DNA of 64,000 nt from Hydractinia symbiolongicarpus (Eukaryota; Cnidaria; Hydrozoa; Anthoathecata; Hydractiniidae): the NCBI RefSeq assembly GCF_029227915.1, contig NC_079876.1, positions 27,315,828 to 27,379,827 of the forward strand, read 5' to 3'. Numbering within the stretch: the stretch's first letter is position 1; the number at the start of each line of letters is the position of its first letter. The notes below the pieces were generated by a model. It had not been told where the DNA came from. It ran no database searches and saw only the letters and a list, made by a program, of their open reading frames with translations. This document shows, one piece after another, positions 9,718 to 18,939 of this stretch. The position numbers and the translations under genes were made by a program.

Positions 9718-9911
9718 TATTATAACTCCAGAAAGATGGGGAAAAACAGACAGACAGAAAATGTATATAACACTTCTTAGACCGCCATCTTTATAATCAA
9801 ATCACATGTACAAATCTCATAAAGATATACGCGGAAAACACAAACACATGGTTTTAAAGTATAACCAATAGCATAGAACAAAATGTAAACATAAATGGCG
9901 GATATATAACA
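9718..9911 (-). repeat. 5' LTR of the gypsy element
   Basis: 194 bp, the same sequence as 5500-5693. It would supply promoter and transcript start for the element. The target duplication GTTTT follows at 9912-9916. Confidence 0.95.
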
Positions 9912-9991
9912 GTTTTCGCTTTAGTTTAGCGACGGGCGATTGCTAAGGATGACGAATAACAATCTGGAAAGACAGATTGACATTGAGAAAG
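9912..9991 (+). repeat. Leader-like segment right of the gypsy element
   Basis: It begins with the GTTTT target copy and a TTCGCTTTAGTTTAG motif, then the 47-bp stretch (9945-9991) that recurs inverted at 4867-4913. It leads straight into the reverse-transcriptase remnant and may be its 5' untranslated part. Confidence 0.5.
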
Positions 9992-10516
9992 AAGCGAATT
10001 TGGTTTCGCTTCGCACACCAGGCTTTCACAACAAAAGGAGGGTCAGGTCCTTCAGGTTTGGATGCTGACGGTTGGAGAAAACCTCTAACATCAAAAGTGT
10101 ACGGCGATTGTGGAGCAGATCTACGAACAGCGATTGCGAATGTTATAAAAAAGCCATGTACAGAATATGTAGATGATGAATCATTAGAAGGTTTTTTGGC
10201 ATGCAGGTTGGTACCGTTAAACAAAAGACCTGGTGTGCGACCAATAGGCGTGGGAGAAGTTCTGCGGAGAATCTGTGGAAAAGTTATAATGGCAGTGATG
10301 AGGGAGGACGTGATTAAATCATGTAGCAAGATTCAAATGTGTGCCAGTCAAAGAGCGGGGAGTGAAGCTGCCATTCATGCGATGCGAGATATGTTTGAGA
10401 GTGAAGAATCAAAAGCAGTATTATTAGTATTTGCAGCAAATGCATTTAACAGTATCAACAGACGAGCTCTGATTCACAATATTCGAATATTAGGTCTAGG
10501 TAGTGCCCAATTATAA
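9992..10516 (+). pseudogene. RT element N-terminal part, tandem copy 1
   Basis: The frame reads FTTKGGSGPSGLDADGWRKP, LVPLNKRPGVRPIGVGEVLR, then QRAGSEAAIHAMRDMF and VFAANAFNSINRRALIHNIR, the fingers and first palm motif of the RT. The motif-A position that reads VDAANAF in the inverted central piece is VFAANAF here, so the metal-binding Asp is lost. After HNIRIL the sequence switches to the reverse complement of the central segment's end and the frame stops (10514-10516). Confidence 0.75.
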
Positions 10517-10684
10517 CGGATACGTAACGCATCCCTAAATTGTTCTTTGTTTACGTCATACATCAGTTCTTTAATAGGTAAACTCGTCAGCCAATTCGAT
10601 GCTCCCACCATCATGTTTACATCATTAATCCTCTTCTGTTCTTCATTCATGTTTGCTCTTAACAGCTCGAGCTTTTCTTTATTT

Positions 10685-11201
10685 TGGTTTCGCTTCGCAC
10701 ACCAGGGCTTTCACAACAAAAGGAGGGTCAGGTCCTTCAGGTTTGGATGCTGACGGTTGGAGAAAACCTCTAACATCAAAAGTGTACGGCGATTGTGGAG
10801 CAGATCTACGAACAGCGATTGCGAATGTTATAAAAAAGCCATGTACAGAATATGTAGATGATGAATCATTAGAAGGTTTTTTGGCATGCAGGTTGGTACC
10901 GTTAAACAAAAGACCTGGTGTGCGACCAATAGGCGTGGGAGAAGTTCTGCGGAGAATCTGTGGAAAAGTTATAATGGCAGTGATGAGGGAGGACGTGATT
11001 AAATCATGTAGCAAGATTCAAATGTGTGCCAGTCAAAGAGCGGGGAGTGAAGCTGCCATTCATGCGATGCGAGATATGTTTGAGAGTGAAGAATCAAAAG
11101 CAGTATTATTAGTATTTGCAGCAAATGCATTTAACAGTATCAACAGACGAGCTCTGATTCACAATATTCGAATATTAGGTCTAGGTAGTGCCCAATTATA
11201 A
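10685..11201 (+). pseudogene. RT element N-terminal part, tandem copy 2
   Basis: Nearly identical to the copy 684 bases upstream, including the same VFAANAF substitution. One extra G in the CACCAGGGCTTT segment and a few point changes distinguish them (for example TTTAAGTC against TTTACGTC after the coding part). The shared lost Asp shows that the mutation preceded the duplication. Confidence 0.75.
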
Positions 11202-12403
11202 CGGATACGTAACGCATCCCTAAATTGTTCTTTGTTTAAGTCATACATCAGTTCTTTAATAGGTAAACTCGTCAGCCAATTCGATGCTCCCACCATCATG
11301 TTTACATCATTAATCCTCTTCTGTTCTTCATTCATGTTTGCTCTTAACAGCTCGAGCTTTTCTTTATTTTGTTGACGCCGTTCGCTTTTTATCACTGCAA
11401 TTGTCTTACCACTGTCATCGATGATCTTTCCCACGATTTCTTTTTGAAGCAGGTATGTCAATTGTTTCGAGTTTTCCAGCTCGACTGGAGCGTATTCGCA
11501 TATATTTTTCAAACCAAGTCCTCCCAATCTGGGCGGCAGTGACATAAGCATTCGTTCTTCATCATTTATGACATGACCATCAGTTATCACTGGAATAAAC
11601 TGATGTCTGATTACGTCTTCTACAGGATCAAGAAATTTTTCAATTCCTGGAATTGTGCGAACAAAGTAGGAGAAGCGATGTTGGTATCCACTAATATAGC
11701 AGGTATATGCCTCTTGCGGTTGGGTTATCGCAATTCTGGACAGCATTGACAATTCTTGAACCCATTGGTTTACCATCTTGTTACAGTACTCACTTTTATA
11801 ATCATCGCTGCCAATTACTGCGCCTAGATGTCTTTCACCATGTGTAGTAATCTGAATGTTCGTATTTCGAAACAATTCGTTGGCTTTTTCAACATACTGT
11901 TCTTTAACAATCAACCACGATTTTTGAGGTTGCGGAAAGTACCCGAACAATGGCCCTTTTTTTTTCAGATTTTCCCACCATAAAATCAATGATTCGCATT
12001 TTCCTACCGCCGTTAGATCATCAGCAAAAGCGACCATTTGATCTTGTCCTGTAATCACTGTTAACATCAATTCAAGTAGTGGTGTTATACCTATTGCATA
12101 CATTGCCATACCAATGGGATCGCCTTGGGTAGTTCCTTCTTTCGAGCGTAGTTCAATCCCACCAATCACAAATAGCCTTGCTGGTATATTGTAGCAATTT
12201 GTCACATAATTTGATAAGATCGGGCATAATATTCGAATATTGTGAATCAGAGCTCGTCTGTTGATACTGTTAAATGCATTTGCTGCATCTACTAATAATA
12301 CTGCTTTTGATTCTTCACTCTCAAACATATCTCGCATCGCATGAATGGCAGCTTCACTCCCCGCTCTTTGACCGGCACACATTTGAATATTCAGATTGTG
12401 CAT
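11178..12403 (-). pseudogene. RT element central part (palm and thumb), inverted
   Basis: A minus-strand frame of about 414 codons. MCAGQRAGSEAAIHAMRDMF overlaps the last part of the plus-strand N-terminal copies, then VDAANAFNSI (motif A with Asp), EGTTQGDPIGMAMYAIG (motif B) and VAFADDLTAVG (FADD at the YxDD position). Then come ETQP-like segments and LPPRLGGLGLKNICEYAPVE. It ends RYNWALPRP where the C-terminal zinc motif should follow. The overlap with the plus copies gives an inverted repeat of about 160 bp (11020-11177 against 12229-12388). This is the best preserved part of the element, but it lacks the N-terminal portion. Confidence 0.8.
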
Positions 12404-13032
12404 GTGGTAGCAAATTTAACGTGACTCATGCTTTATCCTGCAAGAAAGATGGTTTTATCACGATGACACACAATGAAGTTCGTGATATCACTTCTGCTTT
12501 TCTAAACGAAGTGTGTAAGGACGTTTGACGCGAACCAATGTTGATTCAGTTGGATGGTGAGCAAATTCAACCACGAAGCGCCAATAGAAGTCAAGAAGCT
12601 CGTCTTGATATGAGCGCTATTGGGTTCTGGACTCCTGGTCAAAGGGTATTTTTGGATATACGGGTTTTTGACCTAAACGCTCGGAGATACCAGGGTTTGG
12701 AACTCAATCAATGCTTTAAACGCAACGAGGATGAGAAGAAACGCCAGTACAATGAACGTGTGCTTGATGTTGATAACGGGTCGTTCACCCCATTGGTTTT
12801 CTCAACAAATGGTGGAATGGGGCGAGAGTGTAAGCTGTTTTACAAACGTTTATCTGAAATGATTGCAGAGAAAAGAGACATACCTGTATCACAAGCAGTC
12901 AATTATATTAGAACAAAAATTACCTTTTCCCTGTTACGGTCAATGTTGTTATGCCTTAGAGGTTCTCGTTCGCTGAAGAAAGAACATTACATCCATGACA
13001 TCGAACTGTCAAATGTCATGTCAACGATATAA
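12388..13032 (+). pseudogene. RT element C-terminal part: zinc motif and nuclease-like domain
   Basis: The frame begins with a CxCGxxFxxxHxxxC zinc-like motif (CACGSKFNVTHALSC), followed by HNEVRDITSAFLNEVC. A TGA at 12526-12528 interrupts it. In the same frame it continues with QEARLDMSAIGFWTPGQRVF and LDIRVFD. The pairing RLD ... DIR resembles a PD-(D/E)XK nuclease core. It ends with TFSLLRSMLLCLRGSRS before the stop at 13030-13032. The plus orientation is opposite to the central part, so the two are no longer joined. Confidence 0.75.
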
Positions 13033-13064
13033 CGAATGATTTATTTAAAAAAAAAAAAAAAAAA

Positions 13065-13204
13065 TGAAATAAAAAATGTACACCGGCGGCCTATCGGTAT
13101 AAAAACAGAGCCAACAAGTGTTGTATATTACTTATGAAGGGTTAAAAAATTAAGTATATATTCCGAAAAAAACAAAAAAATAGAATACGTAATGAATAAT
13201 ACAG
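13065..13204. other. Short non-coding gap
   Basis: AT-rich sequence between the poly-A end of the RT element and the foldback element. Nothing recognisable. Confidence 0.5.
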
Positions 13205-13968
13205 CATTGGAACTGTTCTGCCCAATCTTGGAACCCGCCCCGTCTTAATAACTGCCCAGGCCAATCTTCAGACAGTTACAAATGGGTGGCCAGTCTTAAG
13301 ACTGGACTACTCAATCTATGGACGTACATTACCAATCTTAGAGCAATTGTGGAAGACAAACAGAACAATAAGATTATTAGAATTTACCTCTTAATAGGAA
13401 TTTTAAATTGAAACTTTTCTTGGAAAATCAAAAGGCCAAAAATTTATATATACCAGGTATTGTATGTTTAAAAAAATTGAAACTGCTCAGCCTTATTAGC
13501 TAAGCTGGCTACAGCTGGCTAGCTCTCTAAACATCTCATCCAATGTAATTAGCAGCTAGCTAACTAATAATATGGTTAAATATTTTTTTGATTCTTCATA
13601 AACATAAACATTTTATTTTTAAAATTTATCCACTACAAGCTGTATATAAATGCTAAATGTATAACACGTGCTCTACCAGCTAACTAGCTAGCTACGGTAT
13701 TTACTCCACTTTGTCCAAAAACTGGCCGGATTAATTCAACAGTACCCAAAATATGATGTTTTAATGTGCCGGAAAATGTTTGTTGGGTCTTGCAAAAAAC
13801 AGAGCTCATGTGATACATTCCTTCTTTAAAATCTAAAAGTCACCAAAGATGGGCCTAACATGGTCTTTTGCCCAATATTTTGACACCCTGCCCAGTCATA
13901 AGACTGGACAATTTTATGTCCAAAGATTGGGCAGCGTCCTAAAATTGGGCAGAACAGAACAACGTCCG
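13205..13968. repeat. Foldback-like element rich in GCCCAATCTT motifs
   Basis: The left arm (13205-13330) repeats GCCCAATCTT-type words, beginning GTTCTGCCCAATCTTGG. The right arm (about 13840-13965) carries the same words in reverse complement, ending TTGGGCAGAACAGAAC. A perfect 16-bp palindrome, CCAGTCTTAAGACTGG, lies at 13290-13305, and a near copy is in the right arm. No coding capacity. The right end abuts the next repeat exactly where that repeat's 5' stem should start, so this element seems to have inserted into or truncated it. I could not define a target duplication. Confidence 0.6.
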
Positions 13969-14350
13969 GTTTAAGGCCGAGTGTTGAGGCCTGTAACACG
14001 TGGAAAGCTTACAGCCAGAGCCACAAGTTCTGGCGCACAGGAGGGTTTTTATTTAATTTTTTTTGATATTATATATTTTTGAGATACACATTTTTTCTAT
14101 TTGTGTTTGTTCTCTAACCAGTCCGTTTATGTTGTTAGCTCTGTCTTATGTCGTATTGTTTGTGATTGAAAGATTGTTTTTTCTCTTTAAGATATTCTCA
14201 GAGAATAGTTATAGGTCCAAGTTGGACAGTACTCATGCTTGTAATAAGCAAGAAAGAGTATTCAGCACCTTCTGGAAGCCTAATCCCAATTTTATTTACA
14301 TCCATCGTCCCTGTAGACAAGATACTTCAGTACAGCTTGCTGTATTGTAA
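13969..14350 (+). repeat. Dispersed repeat, copy A (matches 35622-36006)
   Basis: About 380 bp very similar to the segment near 35.6-36.0 kb, running from TAAGGCYGAGTGTTG through CTGGCGCACAGGAGG to CAGCTTGCTGTATTGTAA. The 5' closing stem present in the other copies is missing because the foldback element replaces it. An apparent 95-codon frame here is not convincing: it is not kept open in a comparable way elsewhere. Confidence 0.75.
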
Positions 14351-15545
14351 CGTAGATACTAAAAGTAGGAACCAACAGTAACCAGCAGTATTTCGAAGTA
14401 GCCACCAGCAATATGAAGTAACCACCAGAGAACCAGCTGTTTTTTTAAGTAACCACAAGAGAACCAGCAGTTATTATTAATTTACTCCCGATAAGGCAGC
14501 AACAGCGGCGCAAAGGTGTTGTGATTTTTTGCACAACACTTCATGACCTTAAACTACCAAATATAAATAAAAGGGCACCTAGTTCCCAGGGCTTTTTTGA
14601 TACTTTGCTCTTGCTAACCAGCTACTTTTAAGTTGTTTTCACGAGGTCCAATAAATGGATTCCGCGAAGAATAATTTTCGAAAATAAGAATAAAATTCGC
14701 AGAATTAACCCACTTAAGTTATTTATTTATGTATTTCGCCTAAAGGCAATAATGGAAACAAAAAGAATAGAACGAAAATAGTGTTTTTAGTATTAAAGTT
14801 CATTCTTTAAAATAAAATGTAACACGTTTCAAGAAAAAAACGTTTATATCGAAAGCATAATTTTTTTACTTGAACAGAAACCATGTCAGAAAAGCAAACG
14901 TATTTTTTCTGCCGGATGCTACATGTTTCTCCACAATGTTTATTCATTCGAACTTTACTTTGTCTACCAAAAGAAAAAATGTCTCGTTTTGGACCCTCCT
15001 CCGTATAGCGTTTTATTTGGTTTACAATACACGAGTTGCACAATAAAAATCTTTCGGTCAAATACATAATCAGATTAAGCGGAATAATGTTTTAGGAAGC
15101 GTTGAAGGAAGTGTGTAATCGCTGCGAAAAATGAACTAAAATTTGATATGGATTCTTCAACAGTGGATACAATGTCTCGTTTTGGACTCTCCGTATAGTG
15201 GTTTTCGTTATATTTGGTTTACAATTCAGATATTAGTTTTGTTTTTGTTAATTCTCGGATGTGGTTTTGAAAGCCTTCTGTCTCAACTGTTGCATAAAGC
15301 CCTAGTCACACCAGACATAAACATTTTAGAAAAATGGGTCATGAACTGTTGTGTACATTATACAATGTTTCACATTCGAAGCGCTGTTGCGTTTATTTCG
15401 TTTTATCTATTTAACTGGTCGTTCTTTTGTGGTCACTTAAAAAAACTGCTGCTTCTCCGTTAGTTACTTCAAAATACAGGTAGTTCTCTGCCTGTTACTT
15501 CAAAATACTGCTGGTTACTGCTGGTTCCTACTTTTAGTAAAAGCG
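14351..15545. mobile_element. Non-autonomous TIR element, 1,195 bp, 9-bp target duplication
   Basis: It starts CGTAGATACTAAAAGTAGG and ends CCTACTTTTAGTAAAAGCG, an imperfect inverted pair. The similarity continues inward for about 100 bases through AGTAACCACCAGAGAACCAG-type repeats (14373-14475 against 15455-15530). GTATTGTAA occurs directly on both sides (14342-14350 and 15546-15554). The paralogous repeat at 35.99 kb has GTATTGTAA once, followed by the sequence that resumes after the element here, so it is an empty site. A 9-bp duplication suggests a Mutator-like origin, but no transposase is present. Confidence 0.75.
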
Positions 15546-15554
15546 GTATTGTAA

Positions 15555-16118
15555 ACCTTTTTCATCATAAATCTGGTGGAGTTTATCATTGCTGAGTTTA
15601 TCATTGCACTTAGTATTTTTCTTTCTTTTTGTTTAAGTGGATATTCTTTAAGTGGATATTTGTCCACACTTTAAAAATATTGGGACGAATATTTTTTAGC
15701 TTTTTCTCCGCACTTTTTGTTATCTGCTTCTTTAATCTTTAACTGCGGGTCAGAAGAACAATTGTTTCAATACACCTTGTGCCAATTTCAAAAAAGTAAT
15801 GCCCGCACATTTTAAAGAGAAATATTTAAAAGGCCATATTTTCAAAATGGTTGTTTTGGTAGGTAAACAACCTGATAGCTGTATCTACAGTTTTGTCCTG
15901 TTTATGAGGGGAATTGATTTATATTATATCATTCAAAGGGTATTTAAAGAAAAAATAAATTTAGAGCTACAGTTTTTAATATCTTACTCAAAATAAAACA
16001 AATATAGCACCCATTATCGCGGTCCAAGTCTCTTCACTACCAAGGTAAGAACTGATAATCATATTGGCTTGGGAGAAAACGTAAACAATTATAGTAGCGC
16101 TTAGGGGGGGGGGGGGAC
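15555..16118. other. Non-coding gap with two copies of the terminal motif and a G run
   Basis: GAGTTTATCATTG occurs twice (15579-15591 and 15594-15606), the motif that ends the structured repeat family elsewhere. A run of 13 G lies at 16104-16116. No coding frame is supported. Confidence 0.5.
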
Positions 16119-16540
16119 TTTATGCTTACAAACATGGTTACATGTTGCTGCGTTAAACGAGTTTGGTAAAGTGCTAGACAAAACATGGTCGTCCAAATCC
16201 GGAAATCATTGTGTTTGCTCTGAACATCTTACAACTGATAGGAAAGTTTGGGTGCATAAAAAGTGAAAATATCATTCATTTCGAGAAACCACCGGATTAC
16301 ATCCCTTCGATATTTTGTTCAAGAATTAAGGTAAATGAAGTCTTGACTATAGTGAGTCGTGTTACTGAGGATTTTAAAAAAATCTGAGGAAGTGTTTTAT
16401 AAATTCTTATCCGATTATGAGCCAGCAAAACCATCTAGATGTCACAAAATTTCCTTTGTTTCGGCTGGTAAACGTCTTTCTACCAAAAGACATTCAAAAA
16501 TTAAGGAATCCTTCACCTGGCCTCTGATTATGGAGTATTG
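16119..16540 (+). pseudogene. THAP-domain-like remnant
   Basis: A plus-strand frame reads TWLHVAALNEFGKVLD, KTWSSKSGNHCVCSEHLT. The W ... CxxH arrangement matches the second half of a THAP zinc finger. It stops soon after at KK-TGA. A second frame (16359-16541) holds KPSRCHKISFVSAGKRLSTK, resembling the basic segment behind the THAP domain in transposase-like proteins. The N-terminal Cys pair was not found. Probably part of a decayed DNA transposon. Confidence 0.35.
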
Positions 16541-16727
16541 ATACACTTAGATTCAACCTAATAATACCACCTTATCTCGCAATAACTCAACTTCGTCCAG
16601 ACATACTTTTAATTTCTGCCATGACCAAAACTGTAATTTCCATTATTTTATCTTGCCCATGCGAGTAGAACATGAAGACTTTACATGGAGTTTGCATGAA
16701 GGTTGATGTCAAAGTTTACTTTAGGAA

Positions 16728-17050
16728 GATAGGGATGTCTAGTTTCTGCTGCTGACCGTCCGCGGCGGACCTCTTCGAGGTTGCACAGCTAGACATCCAG
16801 GGTACCTAGGTTCAGAAATATGGGTCGAAACCTACCTGCCCTTGGTTAAAGTTCTGTTCATCTTTTCAAATGTGTTGCGTCCTTTTTATTTAGTTTTTTT
16901 AGTTTTTTATCTAATTCCCTGAAAAAAGGGAGAATTGTGCTTTTAGAGGCATTTCTCTAGAGGAGTACAACATCTAGCTTATTTCCAAAGATCTAACAGG
17001 TTGAGTTCATCATTGTGGTGGCTAGTCACCTCTTTGTAAATTATTTTCCT
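16728..17050 (+). repeat. Structured repeat family, copy at 16.7 kb
   Basis: It opens with GGATGTCTAG (16733-16742) paired perfectly to CTAGACATCC (16789-16798), enclosing GTCCG-CGG-CGGAC. Next is a hairpin with TAGGTT and AACCTA (16807-16812/16829-16834) around GTCGAAA. Then come an AGAGG-type hairpin (AGAGGAGTACAACATCT, near 16970) and AACAGG TTGAGTTCATCATTG, ending in CTTTGTAAATTATTTTC. The same order recurs at 17.73-18.03 kb. No coding capacity. Confidence 0.65.
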
Positions 17051-17149
17051 ATTTTCTTTCTTGGACAATTGTCTCATTATGACGTCATCACTTCCTGTGA
17101 TGACATGTCATAGTAAATATGTCTTTAATTAAGTCACAACATATTGAGG

Positions 17150-17435
17150 CTTCTTTTTGCCAAGTTTCGTCACTTAAAATCCGGCCATACTTACAAGGGT
17201 CAAAAAAGAACAAAACCAAATAAGGTTAAGGCCTGTGATTAACCACTCTGAAAATTTAGACAATGGCAATTACACTACTGTTGCTTATAACCAAGTGCAT
17301 TGTAAGTGGTTTCATTGAAACGACGGAGCAGTGGTTCCCTGCAAAAAAGCTTGCTAAACGGTGTACAACCTTACATCCTTTTCATTGAAGAATTTAGTTA
17401 AATTGCAGTCAGCACCTCAACTTCCGGTTTATCTC
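17150..17435 (+). pseudogene. USP C-terminal (His-box) remnant, copy 1
   Basis: The frame reads VINHSENLDNGNYTTVAYNQ then KWFH-stop-NDGAVVP, the C-terminal motif of ubiquitin-specific proteases (NHSG-x-x-x-x-GHYT ... W...D). The catalytic His of GHYT reads Asn here (GNYT), and there are in-frame stops, so it is inactive. It runs straight into the GGGGGTTTGACT module that starts the non-coding repeat array, as in copy 2. The pair of loci suggests that the array is the 3' end of a USP-encoding element. It probably belongs to the same family as the USP fragment at the left edge of the window. Confidence 0.65.
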
Positions 17436-17705
17436 AGCATGGGGGTTTGACTATTCATATATATTTTTTGTAGTCTTCTTACCGCTTGTCACATTCCAGT
17501 TATTGGCCCAGTCAAAAAAAAAAAAATTACGCCAGCAAGGGGGTTTTACTGTACCAGGTCTTATCTTGGGAGAGTGGCGACTCCGCTCATTACCCCAGTC
17601 GAAACAAAACCAGAAACAAAATAAAATTATGTCGGCTAGGGGGTTTGACTGCACTGGTCTTATCTTTGGACAGTGACGACTCCGCTTCGTACCCCAGTTA
17701 CACAA
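17436..17705 (+). repeat. Tandem GGGGGTTTGA...ACCCCAGT modules
   Basis: Three successive modules begin at about 17443, 17538 and 17638 with GGGGGTTT. The latter two end in TACCCCAGT. Each of these is about 65-70 bases, with GGGGGT able to pair with ACCCC and an internal hairpin around GTCTTATCTT. Similar modules occur near 24.2-24.43 kb and 35.34-35.58 kb. Confidence 0.6.
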
Positions 17706-17729
17706 GATTGTACAGAGTAGGAAAGATGA

Positions 17730-18035
17730 AAGAAATAACTAGTTCCTGCTGATGACCTCTTCGCAGACCTTTTGAGATGACTCAGCTGGACATTTTGAGT
17801 ACTTTGGTACAGGAATAAGAGTCGAAACCCTTGTACCCTTTACAGAAGTCCTGTCCAACTCTCTCTGTCTGTTTGTTCAATTTTTGTCCCAAATATCTCC
17901 TTGGAAAAAGGAAGAATTTTGTTCTTTTATATGAGCACATTCTTTAGAGGAGCAAAACCTCTAGACTTTAAATCTAAGATTTAACTGGTTGAGTTCATCA
18001 TTGTGCTTGCACTTTGTAATTCTTTTACAATGTTT
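17730..18035 (+). repeat. Structured repeat family, copy at 17.7 kb
   Basis: Same order as the copy at 16.7 kb: outer stem AAATAACTAG/CTGGACATTT (17733-17742/17786-17795, two mismatches), hairpin GGTACA/TGTACC (17806-17811/17832-17837) around AGAGTCGAAACC, hairpin AGAGGAGCAAAACCTCT (about 17945-17961), and the terminal GAGTTCATCATTG (17991-18003). The stems differ in sequence from the 16.7 kb copy but pair at the same places. Confidence 0.65.
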
Positions 18036-18289
18036 TTATTTTACCCTCCGTCGCAACAACAGTTGCAATAATATTAGCCCCCTGGAGAGCAAAGAATAGT
18101 CAGATGTTAAATCATACTTCTGTCACTACTGCAATAGTCACCAACATGCAACGGTCGAAAGATAAGTGGTAGAGTGCAGTCCACTTTTAATTTTGCAGTT
18201 AAAGCGTTTTGCGTATAACAAAGGTCTCGTGTCTAAGATTTTTTTCCTGTTACATCTTACGCAGGCACCCTTTCTATACCTGTCACTGT

Positions 18290-18605
18290 AGAAAATGAAG
18301 TCTCTTGTCACAAGCACTGCAACTTAGAGCTATCATCAATCACTCTGGAAATTTGGACAACGCTCATTATACTACTGTTACTAATAATCAGGTGCATGGC
18401 AAGTGGTTTAAGTGCAACGACGACAGAGCAGTGATCCCTTCAAAAAAAGCTTGCTAAATAGTGTAGAACCTTTCATCCAATTTTTCAAGAACTTAGATAA
18501 AGTACACCCATCAGCCATAGTTACGGTTTATGTCAGCAAGGGGGATTATCTATTTTATTCGAGTTTATCATTGCGGTTGCGCTTTGTAATTTTCCTTCTT
18601 CTATC
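18290..18605 (+). pseudogene. USP C-terminal remnant, copy 2, with truncated repeat tail
   Basis: The frame gives LRAIINHSGNLDNAHYTTVT, then GKWFKCNDDRAVIPSKKAC before a stop. The His of the HYT box is kept, while the preceding Gly is Ala. A frame change then gives FKNLDKVHPSAIVTVYVSKG, similar to copy 1. It ends in a single GCAAGGGGGATTA module fused directly to GAGTTTATCATTG (18561-18573) and CTTTGTAATTTTC, a short version of the repeat tail. Inactive. Confidence 0.65.
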
Positions 18606-18939
18606 TGTAGTATCCACATAACATAACAATTGTTGGAAATAATAACAACTCTCTAGGGTTCTTCCCTTATGCTATAAGAGCATTTAATTTCTACTACGTC
18701 ACAGCACTTGCAGTGTACTCATCCGAAAATGCAGCCGACCATGGGCGTTTTATATTAACACATAATCCCACATCTTAGCAATTTAACGCCAAATGACTGT
18801 CAGGCTCTCCGAAAACAACAATTTCATTGGTATCTTCAGTTAATGATGACACTTTTTTATACTGAGTCAATGCTTCATGCTCTGGTCACGCCGCCATTTT
18901 AGAGATGAGACATTCATTGACAGAATTTTTTTAACACGA
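18606..18939. other. Non-coding gap
   Basis: No coding frame or repeat recognised. Confidence 0.4.

Larger units (their letters stand above)
5500..9911 (-). mobile_element. Complete Ty3/gypsy (Mag-like) LTR retrotransposon, 4,412 bp
   Basis: Two 194-bp LTRs (5500-5693 and 9718-9911) bound gag and pol on the minus strand. Read in element orientation, each LTR starts TGTTATATATCC and ends GGAGTTATAATA. The 5-bp direct repeat GTTTT flanks the element at 5495-5499 and 9912-9916, which I read as the target duplication. By eye the two LTRs are identical over their whole length, implying a recent insertion. The domain order protease, RT, RNase H, integrase is that of Metaviridae (Ty3/gypsy), and two CCHC knuckles in gag with an HxxH-CxxC integrase fit the Mag lineage. 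No env-like frame lies between pol and the 3' LTR. It looks intact apart from the gag stop discussed under pol. Confidence 0.95.
9992..13064 (+). mobile_element. Rearranged non-LTR-like reverse-transcriptase element with poly-A end
   Basis: Pieces of one protein lie in three orientations: the RT N-terminal part on plus twice in tandem (10001-10684 and 10685-11370), the central RT part on minus (about 11178-12403), and the zinc-binding and nuclease-like C-terminal part on plus (about 12388-13032). An 18-base A run (13047-13064) follows the last stop, as in poly-A-primed retroposition. The junctions near 11177, 12240 and 12388 carry AATATT or AATATTCGAATATT motifs. I recognise the protein as a family frequent in cnidarian and sponge genomes. 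Its formal class name I leave open. No piece can be functional on its own. Confidence 0.7.

Noticed and set aside
14063-14381. Frames of 95 and 71 codons
   Set aside because: They lie inside a dispersed non-coding repeat. The related copy at 35.8 kb differs by frame-changing indels (CTTCTGG against CTTCTTCTGGG).
17436-17705. CRISPR-like spaced repeats
   Set aside because: Units are diverged, without unique spacers of constant length, and the DNA is eukaryotic.
17746-17830. Hammerhead ribozyme-like words CTGATGA and CGAAAC
   Set aside because: The helix that should join them next to the core does not pair properly, and the neighbouring complementary words would make a pseudoknot. The 16.7 kb copy lacks CTGATGA.
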